Positions 44,309-54,020 of a stretch of 64,000 nt of DNA are shown here, one piece after another. The stretch is from Aneurinibacillus thermoaerophilus (GTDB lineage Bacteria > Bacillota > Bacilli > Aneurinibacillales > Aneurinibacillaceae): positions 53,915-117,914 of the forward strand of contig NZ_FNDE01000007.1 in NCBI RefSeq assembly GCF_900099925.1, in the 5' to 3' direction. The position numbers were made by a program, and so were the translations under genes. The number at the start of each line of letters is the position of its first letter. Position 1 is the first letter of the stretch. The notes beneath the pieces were generated by a model that worked only from the letters and a program-made list of their open reading frames with translations, ran no database searches and was not told the origin of the DNA.

Positions 44309-44977
44309 ATGGGCTGGCTTGTTTTTTTAAGCGGTATAGCAATTTTTATATTGTTGATTTGGTTTATGTCTGTCCGAATTAAAATCGTATATGAACGTAC
44401 AAACGAGAATGACCGAATTGATATTGAAATATCGGTGCTTAAAAGGTTGTTGAAATATCGCTTTACAGTGAATCAGCTTCAGATCCGAAGCATTTCTGAA
44501 GGGATCAAAGTTTCGGAAAGAGTGGAGGTCGGGCAGCAAGCTCCGAAACGGGCAAAGAAAACATGGATTACACCGCGTACCATTCAGGTGTGGCAGTGGA
44601 AATTTGCGCGTTTGCTGCGGAATGTATACGATTTGAACCAGATTTTGCGCCGAACGTTAGAAAATGTTCGGGGCGAGGAATTAATATGGAAAACAAATAT
44701 TGGGCTCGGAGAAGCGTCGGCTACCGGTGCGGTTGTTGGTGTGGTTTGGACGGTAAAAAGTGCGCTGATAGCGCTTCTTTCCCATTATATTTCTTTGCGC
44801 GCCAGACCGCGGTTGTACGTCATTCCAGATTTTCAGCGCGAAATGTTGGATATTTACTTGCTTTGCATACTCCGGTTGCGAATCGGACATGCTATCATTG
44901 CGGTTATCCGAATTATGATAAATTATATCCGGAAAGGACGTGAACGTGTATGGGAGAACATCCGATTCAAGGCTTGA
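44309..44977 (+). CDS. DUF2953 domain membrane protein (YtfI-like)
   Basis: A 222-residue protein: an N-terminal membrane helix (about 4-22), a charged middle, and a hydrophobic stretch near 140-165 with GEASATGAVVGVVWTVKSAL, the DUF2953 core. It overlaps ytfJ by 28 bp, as in B. subtilis where ytfI precedes ytfJ. The frame is open far upstream (from 43709) only because it lies opposite the SLH gene; AAAGGTGGAG before ATG 44309 sets the start. Sporulation-linked by neighbour. Confidence 0.82.
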   Translation: MGWLVFLSGIAIFILLIWFMSVRIKIVYERTNENDRIDIEISVLKRLLKYRFTVNQLQIRSISEGIKVSERVEVGQQAPKRAKKTWITPRTIQVWQWKFARLLRNVYDLNQILRRTLENVRGEELIWKTNIGLGEASATGAVVGVVWTVKSALIALLSHYISLRARPRLYVIPDFQREMLDIYLLCILRLRIGHAIIAVIRIMINYIRKGRERVWENIRFKA

Positions 44978-45450
44978 TGAAAACGGCGATGGAAAATATT
45001 AAAGAAATGGTAGATGTTAATACCATTATTGGAGATCCGGTGGAAACACCGGATGGAAGTGTAATTATTCCTGTCTCTAAGGTGGGATTCGGATTTGCGG
45101 CTGGAGGTAGCGAGTTTGAGACACAACAGGAAACCAGTGAAAGTGGACGTCGAAGTTATGAGAGCGATGTGACGCGTCAGCATGGAAACAGTGGAAAAAA
45201 AGGAGAGCTTCCATTCGGGGGAGGAAGCGGTGGTGGAATTTCCATTACTCCTGTAGCATTTCTGGTTGTCGGAAAACAAGGGATTCGTTCTATCACGCTG
45301 CAAGGACAGGCCCATCTTTATGAGCGAATGATGGATTTGGCGCCAGCTGTTGTGGAAAAAATTCAAGGAATGATTCGGAATAAGGATTCGGAAAAAAAGT
45401 GCAATAGCGGTGATAAAAGCGGCAATGAAATTATGGAGGAATTGCATTAA
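44950..45450 (+). CDS. ytfJ: Sporulation protein YtfJ (GerW family)
   Basis: A 166-residue GerW-family protein. HPIQGLMKTAMENIKEMVDV and IIGDPVETPDGSVIIPVSKV are the family opening, followed by a Gly-rich loop (PFGGGSGGG) and SITPVAFLVVGKQG. In Bacillus it is a forespore protein needed for normal germination. The start lies inside DUF2953, giving translational coupling. A terminator follows. Confidence 0.93.
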   Translation: MGEHPIQGLMKTAMENIKEMVDVNTIIGDPVETPDGSVIIPVSKVGFGFAAGGSEFETQQETSESGRRSYESDVTRQHGNSGKKGELPFGGGSGGGISITPVAFLVVGKQGIRSITLQGQAHLYERMMDLAPAVVEKIQGMIRNKDSEKKCNSGDKSGNEIMEELH

Positions 45451-45462
45451 AGAAAAAAGAGC

Positions 45463-45492
45463 AAAAAGAGCACGTGACAGTGCTCTTTTTTG
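45463..45492. terminator. Bidirectional intrinsic terminator between ytfJ and pycA
   Basis: AAAAAGAGCAC and GTGCTCTTTTTT flank a 6-nt loop. Confidence 0.88.
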
Positions 45493-45507
45493 TAGGAGAA
45501 AACTTTT

Positions 45508-48500
45508 TTATTTTTTAACAATGACGAGCAGCAAATCGCCCGTTTCGATCGAATCGCCTTCTTTAACATGGATCTCTTTGACTACGCCATCGAACGGTGC
45601 CTGCATGGTCGTTTCCATCTTCATTGCTTCGGTGACGATGACATGTTCACCTTTTTTCACTTTGTCGCCTTGCTCCACCATGATTTTCAGCACTTTGCCT
45701 GGCATGGAAGCGCCGATTTGTCCTAGTTCGGACGGATCAGCCTTGGCACGCTGGACTGTGGTCACTTTTGCCGATGCGTCGCGCACATTAATTTCGCGCG
45801 GCTGGCCGTTTAACTCGTAGTAGATGGTACGCATACCGTCCGGTCTGACTTCTCCGATGGATACAAGCTTCACTATCAGCGTTTTTCCTTGTTCAATGTC
45901 GACGGCGATTTCTTCACCCAGGCGTAGACCATAGAAGAAGGTTGGTGTATCCAGCACAGACACGTCACCGAATTCTTGCTGGCGTTTTTGCATATCAAGG
46001 AAGACTTGCGGATACATCACGTACGACATTAAATCATAGTCGGTTACCGAGCGCTCCAGCTTTTCTTCCAGCATCGCTCTAATCTCGTCAAAATCAGCGG
46101 ATGGCAGCAATTCGCCTGGACGGGTGGTGAAAGCTTCGCGGCCTTTCAGGATGATGCGCTGCAACTCCTCGGGAAATCCGCCGTACGGCTGGCCGAGATA
46201 ACCCTGGAAGAACGTAATGACTGATTCAGGAAAGTCAATGGTTTCGCCTTTTTCGTATACATTCTGTTCGTTCAGGTTGTTTTGCACCATGAACAATGCC
46301 ATATCGCCCACTACTTTGGAAGACGGCGTTACCTTGACGATATCCCCGAACATACGGTTGACCGTGGCGTACATCTCTTTCACTTCGCCCCAGCGGTCGC
46401 CAAGCCCGACGGCTTTCGCCTGTTGTTCCAGATTGGTGTACTGACCGCCCGGCATTTCATGCTTGTATACTTCGGCGTTGCTTGCTTTCATCTCCGTTTC
46501 AAATCCAACATAGTACTTGCGTACATCTTCCCAGTAATCGGCGAGCTTCTGATAGTTTTCGTGACAAAGACCAGGCGTCCGCTCATGGTGTTCGAGCGCG
46601 TATGCAATGGCGTTCAGGCTCGGCTGTGAGGTTAGACCGGACATGGAACTTAGCGCCACATCGACAATGTCGACACCGGCTTCGGAGGCTTTCAGCAGCA
46701 TCGCGCCCGCGTTGCCGCTAGTATCATGCGTATGCAGGTGAATCGGAATGCCGATTTCTTGTTTCAACGCTTTGATCAATTCGTACGCGGCATATGGTTT
46801 CAGAAGACCAGCCATATCTTTAATTGCCAGGATGTGAGCCCCGGCTTTTTCCAGTTCTTTTGCTAGATTCACGTAGTACTTCAGATTATATTTATCACGT
46901 TTCGGGTTCAAAATATCGCCGGTATAGCAAATGGCCGCTTCCGCGATTTTGCCTGTTTCGCGCACCGTTTCGATCGCCAGGCGCATCCCTTCCACCCAGT
47001 TGAGACTGTCGAAAATGCGGAACACGTCAATGCCGGCACGTGCCGCAGTTTCAATAAACTTCTGGATAACGTTGTCCGGATAGTTCGTGTAGCCAACAGC
47101 GTTGGCACCGCGGAACAGCATCTGGAACAGAAGATTCGGGATTTTTTCACGCAGTTTGAGTAAACGTTCCCATGGATCCTCATTCAAAAAGCGCATGCTC
47201 GTATCAAACGTCGCGCCACCCCACATTTCCAGCGAGAACAAATCGGGCGCAAGCTTGCCGGTCGCTTCGGCGATTTGTAGCAAGTCGTATGTGCGGACAC
47301 GGGTTGCGAGCAGCGACTGGTGCGCATCACGAAACGTCGTATCAGTGAGCAGCAGTTTTTTCTGTTGCTGAATCCATTTCACTACGCCTTCCGGTCCGTG
47401 CTCGTCCAGAATTTGTTTGGTGCCTACTGGGTATTCCTGCCAATATGAAGTTTCCGGGATACGCGCTTTCGGAAATGTTGGTTTTTTGTCCATCTTCGCC
47501 AAGCCTGGGTGCCCGTTGACAATCGTCTGGCCGATATAGGTAAGCAGCTTGGTGCCGCGGTCTTTTCGTTTTGGAAACTCGAACAATTCCGGCTTCGTAT
47601 CAATAAAAGAGGTGTCGTATGTGCCGCGCAGGAAATCCGGGTGTTGCATGACGTTTTCTAAGAACGGGATGTTAGTCTTTACCCCGCGAATCCGGAATTC
47701 CTTGAGCGTGCGCAGCATTTTTCGCGCAGCGCGTTCAAATGTGAGCGCATGTGTCGACACTTTCACGAGCAGAGAATCGTAGTATGGTGTGATGGTGGCG
47801 CCAGGCGCGCCGATTCCTGCGTCCAGACGAACGCCGAACCCGCTGGCCGAACGGTATGCGAGCAGGCGGCCAGTATCCGGTAGAAAGTTGTTTTCCGGAT
47901 CTTCTGTTGTCACACGCGATTGAATGGCGTACCCACGCATTTGTACGCTCGACTGAGATGGAATGCCGACTTCCGGATCTTCTAACGCATATCCTTCCGC
48001 GATGCGGATTTGCGATTGCACGATATCAATTCCGGTGATCATCTCTGTAATCGTGTGCTCGACTTGAATGCGCGGATTCACTTCGATAAAATAGAAATTC
48101 CCATCGGGTGTGACCAGAAATTCGACCGTACCGGCATTGATGTAACGGGACGTCTTGGCCAAGCGCAGGGCTGCATTGCAGATGTCTTCCCGCTGTCGCT
48201 CAGTCAAGGACAGGCTTGGGGCGACTTCGACCACCTTTTGGTGCCGGCGCTGGATGGAACAGTCGCGCTCGAACAGGTGGACGGCGTGCCCATACCGGTC
48301 AGCCAAGATCTGTACTTCGATATGTTTCGGGTGTTCAAGATATTTTTCAAGATAAACAGCCGGGTTGCCGAACGCGGACTTCGCTTCGGAACGGGCGCGG
48401 TCGAGGGCGCTTTGCAGTTCATCCTGCTTGCGAACGATGCGCATGCCGCGACCGCCGCCCCCGGACGACGCTTTGATGATAATGGGATAGCCATGCTCTT

Positions 48501-48963
48501 TGACGAAACGAAGCGCTTCTTCGAGCGTGCGTACTGGTTCCGGGGTGCCGGGGATGACCGGAATGCCAGCTTCGATCGCCATTTGGCGGGCGGTCACTTT
48601 ATCGCCGAACATGCGGATGTGTTCAGATGTCGGACCAATGAACGTGATGCCTTCTTCTTCACAACGTCGGGCGAATTGTTCGTTTTCCGACAGGAAGCCG
48701 TAACCCGGATGAATGGCATCGACGTCGTGGCGTTTGGCGATTTCGATGATGCCCTCAATGTCCAGATAGGCTTCGATTGGGCCTTTGCCTTCTCCGATGA
48801 CATACGCTTCGTCAGCTTTAAAACGATGCAGAGCAATATTGTCTTGCTCGGAATACACGGCAACTGTGCGAATGCCAAGCTCCGTGCAGGCTCGGAAAAT
48901 TCGGATGGCAATCTCGCCGCGGTTGGCCACCAGTACTTTTTTGAACGTTTTGATCTGAGCCAT
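45508..48963 (-). CDS. pycA: Pyruvate carboxylase
   Basis: A 1151-residue biotin enzyme that carboxylates pyruvate to oxaloacetate for anaplerosis. Biotin carboxylase (about 1-455; KASSGGGGRGMR ATP loop, FIEVNPRIQVEHT), carboxyltransferase (about 530-800; DTTFRDAHQSLLATRVRT and metal-binding HTHDTSG), an allosteric/tetramerisation region, and the biotinyl domain with EAMKMET, the biotin lysine at about 1115. Full length and intact. A GGAGAGGGAGA site precedes ATG 48963. It supplies oxaloacetate while PHA synthesis draws on acetyl-CoA. Confidence 0.98.
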   Translation of the reverse strand: MAQIKTFKKVLVANRGEIAIRIFRACTELGIRTVAVYSEQDNIALHRFKADEAYVIGEGKGPIEAYLDIEGIIEIAKRHDVDAIHPGYGFLSENEQFARRCEEEGITFIGPTSEHIRMFGDKVTARQMAIEAGIPVIPGTPEPVRTLEEALRFVKEHGYPIIIKASSGGGGRGMRIVRKQDELQSALDRARSEAKSAFGNPAVYLEKYLEHPKHIEVQILADRYGHAVHLFERDCSIQRRHQKVVEVAPSLSLTERQREDICNAALRLAKTSRYINAGTVEFLVTPDGNFYFIEVNPRIQVEHTITEMITGIDIVQSQIRIAEGYALEDPEVGIPSQSSVQMRGYAIQSRVTTEDPENNFLPDTGRLLAYRSASGFGVRLDAGIGAPGATITPYYDSLLVKVSTHALTFERAARKMLRTLKEFRIRGVKTNIPFLENVMQHPDFLRGTYDTSFIDTKPELFEFPKRKDRGTKLLTYIGQTIVNGHPGLAKMDKKPTFPKARIPETSYWQEYPVGTKQILDEHGPEGVVKWIQQQKKLLLTDTTFRDAHQSLLATRVRTYDLLQIAEATGKLAPDLFSLEMWGGATFDTSMRFLNEDPWERLLKLREKIPNLLFQMLFRGANAVGYTNYPDNVIQKFIETAARAGIDVFRIFDSLNWVEGMRLAIETVRETGKIAEAAICYTGDILNPKRDKYNLKYYVNLAKELEKAGAHILAIKDMAGLLKPYAAYELIKALKQEIGIPIHLHTHDTSGNAGAMLLKASEAGVDIVDVALSSMSGLTSQPSLNAIAYALEHHERTPGLCHENYQKLADYWEDVRKYYVGFETEMKASNAEVYKHEMPGGQYTNLEQQAKAVGLGDRWGEVKEMYATVNRMFGDIVKVTPSSKVVGDMALFMVQNNLNEQNVYEKGETIDFPESVITFFQGYLGQPYGGFPEELQRIILKGREAFTTRPGELLPSADFDEIRAMLEEKLERSVTDYDLMSYVMYPQVFLDMQKRQQEFGDVSVLDTPTFFYGLRLGEEIAVDIEQGKTLIVKLVSIGEVRPDGMRTIYYELNGQPREINVRDASAKVTTVQRAKADPSELGQIGASMPGKVLKIMVEQGDKVKKGEHVIVTEAMKMETTMQAPFDGVVKEIHVKEGDSIETGDLLLVIVKK

Positions 48964-49153
48964 TCAATCTCCCTCTCCTACATTGAAATTTTTATTTTTC
49001 TTAAAGTAAAAAGCTATGTTAAATTTGATAACTATAATTAATAATAACACATGAATGAATATTCAAACACATGAAAACACCAAAATGGATAATTTTCTTG
49101 CAAAGCAGAAAAAGCGGAAACGATTATGAGGTGAGGCTTGGAGGATGAAAGAA

Positions 49154-50095
49154 ATGAATGAGAACCATGACATACAACAAGTGATTCGGTTTACTGTACC
49201 GTGGAAAGCAGATAGAGGAGAACAGGAAAAAAGAAACGTGCGCAGCTTTTTGCGCGAAGAACACGGCATCTCCCGCAGTTTGCTCGTCGAACTGAAGCGC
49301 GCCAAAGGGATTCGCTTGAACGGTGTTCCAACCTATCTAGATCATCCGCTTGCTCCGGGGGACACGGTAGAACTATATTTACCTGAAGAAAAATCTGAAA
49401 ATGTTGAGCCTGAGCCGATCCCATTTTTCACTATTTATGAAGACGATTATATTCTTGTGGTGGATAAAGCGCCGAATCTTTGCGTACATCCAACGATGCT
49501 TCATCCGAATGGCACGTTGGCGAATGGTGTAGTCTACCATTGGCAGCGGCAGGGAATTTCACGTAAATTCCGCCCGGTTAATCGTCTTGATAAAGACACA
49601 TCAGGTCTTGTGCTAATCGCGAAAAATCAATATTCACACCAGCAGCTAGCTGCCGTGCAGCGCGCGGGAGGCATTATCCGCTACTATGAAGCTTTCGTGC
49701 ATGGACAAGTGAGGGAGGATACAGGGACAATTGACGCTCCAATCCGGCGCAAAGCAGATTCGCTGATGGAGCGAATCGTGCATGAGGATGGACAGTGGGC
49801 GCGTACCCATTATACAGTGCTAGGAAGGTACGCAACATTTACTCACTTACGTTTGAAATTGGATACGGGTCGCACGCATCAAATTCGTGTTCATATGAGT
49901 TATATGGGACATCCATTGCTTGGTGATGATTTATACGGTGGAGAAAGGATGCTAATTGGTCGCCAGGCGCTGCATGCTCGCATGTTGTCCTTTCCGCATC
50001 CGCGCGATAAAAGGATGCTATCGTTTGAGGCTCCGTTGCCGGACGATATGGCAACGTTGCTTGTTGCCGCCCACAACAAGCTATCGTTTCGTTAA
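49154..50095 (+). CDS. RluA-family pseudouridine synthase
   Basis: A 313-residue protein. The N-terminal part resembles an S4 RNA-binding domain (FLREEHGISRSLLVELKRAKGIRLN written in two parts: FLREEHGISRSLLVELK then RAKGIRLN). RPVNRLDKDTSGLVLIAKN contains the catalytic Asp, and RTHQIRVHMSYMGHPLLGD is motif III. GGAGG touches ATG 49145, so ATG 49154 nine bases on is preferred. The RNA target (23S rRNA or tRNA) is not assignable. Confidence 0.93.
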   Translation: MNENHDIQQVIRFTVPWKADRGEQEKRNVRSFLREEHGISRSLLVELKRAKGIRLNGVPTYLDHPLAPGDTVELYLPEEKSENVEPEPIPFFTIYEDDYILVVDKAPNLCVHPTMLHPNGTLANGVVYHWQRQGISRKFRPVNRLDKDTSGLVLIAKNQYSHQQLAAVQRAGGIIRYYEAFVHGQVREDTGTIDAPIRRKADSLMERIVHEDGQWARTHYTVLGRYATFTHLRLKLDTGRTHQIRVHMSYMGHPLLGDDLYGGERMLIGRQALHARMLSFPHPRDKRMLSFEAPLPDDMATLLVAAHNKLSFR

Positions 50096-50151
50096 GTCTA
50101 TGAGCGGATATTGTTTTTATCCTTCATTAATATGATGAATAGGATAAAGAA

Positions 50152-50195
50152 AGGAGCTATTATTGGTTTGTTTATCAAGTAATAGCTCTTTTTTT
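50152..50195 (+). terminator. Intrinsic terminator
   Basis: GAGCTATTA (50154-50162) pairs with TAATAGCTC (50180-50188), followed by TTTTTTTT. Confidence 0.75.
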
Positions 50196-50285
50196 GCTTT
50201 TTTCATTAGACGCGTTAAAGCAGAAAATTCAAGTAATTTAATCTGATTCTTTTAAAAAAAAAGAATATTTCGCTTAATTTTTTGC

Positions 50286-50313
50286 TTTAAAGTAAAATAG
50301 ATCGTGTTATAAT
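50286..50313 (+). promoter_or_regulatory. Sigma-A promoter for the ABC importer operon
   Basis: TTTAAA (50286-50291), 16-bp spacer and an extended -10, TGTTATAAT, with TATAAT at 50308-50313. No T-box or riboswitch is seen between it and the gene. Confidence 0.6.
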
Positions 50314-50369
50314 GAATATATTAAATTTTTATAATAAAGAAAAAAATTAAAGATGTAGGGGGAATGTGT

Positions 50370-51440
50370 ATGGTGAGAAAAAGGCGATGGCTGGCATTGC
50401 TTTTTGTGACGATGCTAGTGTTGCTGAGCGCTTGCGGAGGACAAAGCGTTAACCAGCAAGCAGAAGAAACAGAGAAGAAAGCCGGGACGGAAGCTGGAGC
50501 GAGCGCCGATAAGAAATTCAAAATAGGTGTTTCACAGTATGTTGAGCATCCGGCATTGGATGCGGCGCGGGAAGGTTTCATTAAAGCGTTGAAAGATAAC
50601 GGTTTAGAAGAAGGAAAGAACCTGGAAATTGATTATCAAAACGCGCAGGCTGATCAGACAAATGTCAATACGATCGCACAAACATTTGCCGCTGATAAAA
50701 AAGATTTGATTCTTGCCATCGCGACGCCGAATGCGCAGGCGATGTTGCAAAACATAAAAGATACGCCGATTCTTTTTACAGCTGTTTCCGATCCGTTAAG
50801 CGCCAAGCTGGTGGATAATCTCGAGAAGCCGGGCAAAAATATCACCGGTTTTTCTGACACGCCGCCGGATGTAATTCCGAACACAATGAAAGCCATTAAA
50901 GATTTCTTCCCGCAGGCGAAAAAAGTTGGCATTATCTATAATAGCGGAGAAGCGAATTCCGTGGCGAACGTGAAAGTGGCAAAGGAAGAGTTGGGCAAAC
51001 TTCAGCTTACCCCGGTGGAAGCTACCGCGACCAATACGAGTGAAATAAAGCAGGCAGCAGAGTCGCTTGTGGGTAAGGTGGATGCCATATATGTACCGCA
51101 GGATAACACCGCGGTGGCGGCACTGAAATCAATCGTGAGCGTTGCGAATAAAAACGACATTCCCCTATTTGTGGGAGAACTTGAATCCGTGCGCAATGGG
51201 GGTTTTGCTGGCGTCGGATTTGAGTATTCCGATATCGGATACGAAACCGGCTTGATGGCGGTTAAAATCTTGAAAGAAGGAGCAAAGCCGGGAGATTTGC
51301 CTGTTGGCTACCCAAGCAAGTTGAATCTTGTGTTTAACAAAGAAGCGGCAAAAGAACAGGGAATCGATTTTGAGAAACTGCCGAAAGAAGCAATGGATAA
51401 GTGGAAGCCAGAAATGCTTGAAAAAACAGAAGCAAAATAA
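50370..51440 (+). CDS. ABC transporter substrate-binding lipoprotein (ABC_sub_bind, TrpX-like)
   Basis: A 356-residue lipoprotein; MLVLLSACGG is the lipobox with Cys 22. The mature part has two periplasmic-binding-like lobes: FKIGVSQYVEHPALDAAREG and KKVGIIYNSGEANSVANVKV, DAIYVPQDNTAVAALKSIV. This PF04392 family includes aromatic amino acid (TrpX) and other ligands. AGGGGGAAT before ATG 50370 sets the start over ATG 50364. First gene of a three-gene importer. Ligand unknown. Confidence 0.9.
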   Translation: MVRKRRWLALLFVTMLVLLSACGGQSVNQQAEETEKKAGTEAGASADKKFKIGVSQYVEHPALDAAREGFIKALKDNGLEEGKNLEIDYQNAQADQTNVNTIAQTFAADKKDLILAIATPNAQAMLQNIKDTPILFTAVSDPLSAKLVDNLEKPGKNITGFSDTPPDVIPNTMKAIKDFFPQAKKVGIIYNSGEANSVANVKVAKEELGKLQLTPVEATATNTSEIKQAAESLVGKVDAIYVPQDNTAVAALKSIVSVANKNDIPLFVGELESVRNGGFAGVGFEYSDIGYETGLMAVKILKEGAKPGDLPVGYPSKLNLVFNKEAAKEQGIDFEKLPKEAMDKWKPEMLEKTEAK

Positions 51441-51568
51441 TGCGACCGCATGAAAGCAGGTCCTCCGGTGAAAGGAATCGATGAGCCGGTTCCTTTCCGG
51501 AAACCGCATCCCGTGCGTAACGATAATAAAGAATGATAAAAGAGGAGCAGGTGTGAAAGGAGGACGTC

Positions 51569-52522
51569 ATGAACGTAGCAGCGTTATTAGGATCGATTGA
51601 GTCAGGCTTTATTTTTGCTATTATGGCGCTTGGCGTATACTTGACGTTTCGGATTTTGGATTTTCCTGATCTGACGGTGGATGGGAGTTTCGCCACCGGG
51701 GGCGCAATCGGCGCGACGATGATAACGGCGGGATTTGCCCCGTTTTTGTCCACGGTATCTGCCGTGGCTGCTGGTTTGCTTGTTGGCGCAATGACTGGAA
51801 TTTTACATACGAAGGGAAAAATCAACGCCCTTCTGTCAGGAATTCTTTCGATGATTGCGTTGTACTCTATCAATTTGCGCATTATGGGCAAAGCGAATGT
51901 GCCTTTGCTCGGCGAAGAAACGCTGTTGACCCAAATCAAGGACGCGCTCTCTATACTGGGAGATTATGGACAACTGTTTGCTGTTGCAGTGATCGCTCTC
52001 ATTATTAAGTTTATTAACGATTGGTTTCTGCATACGGAAGTAGGTCTTGCCATCCGCGCGACAGGCAACAACCAGCGCATGATTCGAAGCTTTTCTGCGA
52101 ACACGGATAGCATGATCATCATCGGATTAAGTCTCTCCAATGGGATGGTGGCGCTCGCTGGAGCGCTGTACGCCCAGTATCAGGGATTCGCCGACGTATC
52201 GATGGGAATCGGGATGATTATTATTGGCCTTGCGTCCGTTATTATTGGAGAAGCGATTTTTGGTAACCGCACCATTGTCTGGGCTACATTTGCGGTTATT
52301 GGGGGAGCGATTATTTACCGGATGGTTGTGGCGCTGGCGATGCAAATTGGTCTCGACCCGTCTGATATGAAGTTGATGACGTCTTTAATCGTTATTATTG
52401 CACTTATCATGCCGCGCATATCTGCAAATTATAAGGAACGTAAGCGCCGTGCTGCGCGTGCGAAAAACCATGGCCAGCGGCCGGCAGTGCTTGAAGGAGG
52501 CGAGGTGAAGAAGCATGCTTAA
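51569..52522 (+). CDS. ABC transporter permease
   Basis: A 317-residue integral membrane protein with eight to nine helices of the BPD_transp_2 (branched-chain/ribose-like) type. YLTFRILDFPDLTVDGSFATG and VGLAIRATGNNQRMIRSFSA (coupling helix contacting the ATPase) are landmarks. AAAGGAGGACGTC precedes ATG 51569. A basic C-terminal tail overlaps the ATPase gene by 8 bp. Confidence 0.92.
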   Translation: MNVAALLGSIESGFIFAIMALGVYLTFRILDFPDLTVDGSFATGGAIGATMITAGFAPFLSTVSAVAAGLLVGAMTGILHTKGKINALLSGILSMIALYSINLRIMGKANVPLLGEETLLTQIKDALSILGDYGQLFAVAVIALIIKFINDWFLHTEVGLAIRATGNNQRMIRSFSANTDSMIIIGLSLSNGMVALAGALYAQYQGFADVSMGIGMIIIGLASVIIGEAIFGNRTIVWATFAVIGGAIIYRMVVALAMQIGLDPSDMKLMTSLIVIIALIMPRISANYKERKRRAARAKNHGQRPAVLEGGEVKKHA

Positions 52523-53309
52523 GTTAAAGGATCTCTATGTTGTGTTTAATGAAGGGACCGTTGATGAAAAAGTGGCGCTGAACTATGTCAATCTTCACCT
52601 AAAGCCAGGTGACTTTGTGACGATTATTGGCAGTAATGGTGCGGGAAAATCCACGCTAATGAACATTATCTCAGGCGTGTTAAAACCGGATTACGGCACG
52701 GTAGAGATCGATGCAGTAGATGTTACTCATCTTCCGGAATATAAACGGGCGCCGATGATTGGCCGCGTATTCCAAGACCCGATGGCCGGTACAGCCCCTT
52801 CGATGACGATCGAAGAGAATCTAGCACTGGCGTATGCGCGTGACAAACGCCGCACGTTGCGCAAAGGGGTGACAGCCAAACGGCGCGATGAGTTCCGGAC
52901 TTACCTGGAGACGCTTCATCTTGGACTTGAAAACCGGTTGAGTGCGAAAGTCGGGCTATTGTCTGGTGGGGAGCGTCAGGCGCTGAGCTTGCTCATGGCA
53001 ACGTTTACAAAGCCGAAAGTGCTTTTGCTTGACGAGCATACGGCGGCGCTTGATCCCGCTCGTGCGCAGCGAATTACCGAATTAACAGAAGAAATTGTGA
53101 CCAGGCAGAAGCTAACAACACTAATGGTTACGCATAATATGCAGCAGGCGCTCGATTTGGGAAATCGGCTGATTATGATGGACAAAGGCTCCATTATTCT
53201 TGATGTTCCGTCAGAGGAGAAGAAAAATTTGACAGTCGAACGATTGCTGGCTGAATTTCAGCGTTTGTGCGGCGAAAAGTTTGCCAGTGATAGGGCGATA
53301 CTTGCTTAG
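52515..53309 (+). CDS. ABC transporter ATP-binding protein
   Basis: A 264-residue ATPase with GSNGAGKST (Walker A, about 38-46), LSGGERQALSLLMA (signature), LLLDEHTAALDP (Walker B; His in place of the more usual Pro after Glu) and VTHNMQQALD (switch His). The 8-bp overlap with the permease indicates a single operon. A strong terminator follows. Confidence 0.94.
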   Translation: MLKLKDLYVVFNEGTVDEKVALNYVNLHLKPGDFVTIIGSNGAGKSTLMNIISGVLKPDYGTVEIDAVDVTHLPEYKRAPMIGRVFQDPMAGTAPSMTIEENLALAYARDKRRTLRKGVTAKRRDEFRTYLETLHLGLENRLSAKVGLLSGGERQALSLLMATFTKPKVLLLDEHTAALDPARAQRITELTEEIVTRQKLTTLMVTHNMQQALDLGNRLIMMDKGSIILDVPSEEKKNLTVERLLAEFQRLCGEKFASDRAILA

Positions 53310-53325
53310 TGGTTCGCATAACGTA

Positions 53326-53359
53326 ATAAAAAATCCCCGATAAATCCGGGGATTTTTTA
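53326..53359. terminator. Bidirectional intrinsic terminator
   Basis: AAAAAATCCCCG and CGGGGATTTTTT pair around a 7-nt loop. The ABC operon and the DUF2062 gene converge on it. Confidence 0.9.
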
Positions 53360-53857
53360 TTTGACGTCTTTTTCAAGTTGCAGAGCAAGGCGCCGACCTT
53401 GCCGTTTCTTTCGATATAATTGGAGCGCGTAGAACACCAGAACATAGCAAATGATCGCGACGATCGAACCGTTAGCGGCGCTGCCGACAAAAAATGCAAT
53501 TCCTTTTTCTTTTATAAATTGCCAAAGCATCATAAAACCCATATGGCTCATTTGTTCGCTTACGTCCTGCCCAAATTTGTTTCCGACCAACAGATTGCCT
53601 ACGCTCATATTAAGCACGAAAAACAGCGGCAAAATGAATTTACCCATCACGAACCCGATAAGCGAAGCAGCGAAATTGCCGCGAATTAACAAGTTAAGCG
53701 GATAAAGGAGCAAGAATGCTGAGCCAAGTGTTGGCAGCGTGATAAACTCGATGAAAATACCGAGCGAAAAGCTGCGGGCCACAATCGAAGGCGCTCCTTT
53801 GGAGCGAAGCAATTTTAAATATTGATATCTCATTTTCCGGTAAAGTTTTTTTAGCAT
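53357..53857 (-). CDS. DUF2062 domain membrane protein
   Basis: A 166-residue protein with a basic N-terminus and three to four hydrophobic helices. RSFSLGIFIEFITLPTLG and the following LLYPLNLLIRGNFAASLIG are the DUF2062 core. The frame extends to 53881, but GGAG seven bases before ATG 53857 is the better start. Function unknown. Confidence 0.82.
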   Translation of the reverse strand: MLKKLYRKMRYQYLKLLRSKGAPSIVARSFSLGIFIEFITLPTLGSAFLLLYPLNLLIRGNFAASLIGFVMGKFILPLFFVLNMSVGNLLVGNKFGQDVSEQMSHMGFMMLWQFIKEKGIAFFVGSAANGSIVAIICYVLVFYALQLYRKKRQGRRLALQLEKDVK

Positions 53858-54020
53858 AGAGATTCTCCGTTTCTTATGCAAAATGCTTAGCCGATCATTA
53901 GGGTATTATGTATTATTATAGCGAAAAAACACATGGAATGTTAGTATTTCTTTGATTTTTATAGTATCATTTATAATGTAAGAAGGCGTATATGTTGATA
54001 AATAAAGGAGGCGTGAGACA

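Noticed and set aside
48010..49041. A 343-codon plus-strand frame opposite pyruvate carboxylase
   Set aside because: It is the antisense shadow of the biotin carboxylase domain, which is intact and fully recognised on the minus strand.
50096..50369. Possible T-box leader of a TrpXYZ-type importer
   Set aside because: No GGGTGGNACC T-box sequence or specifier arm is seen; only a terminator of the upstream gene and a sigma-A promoter.
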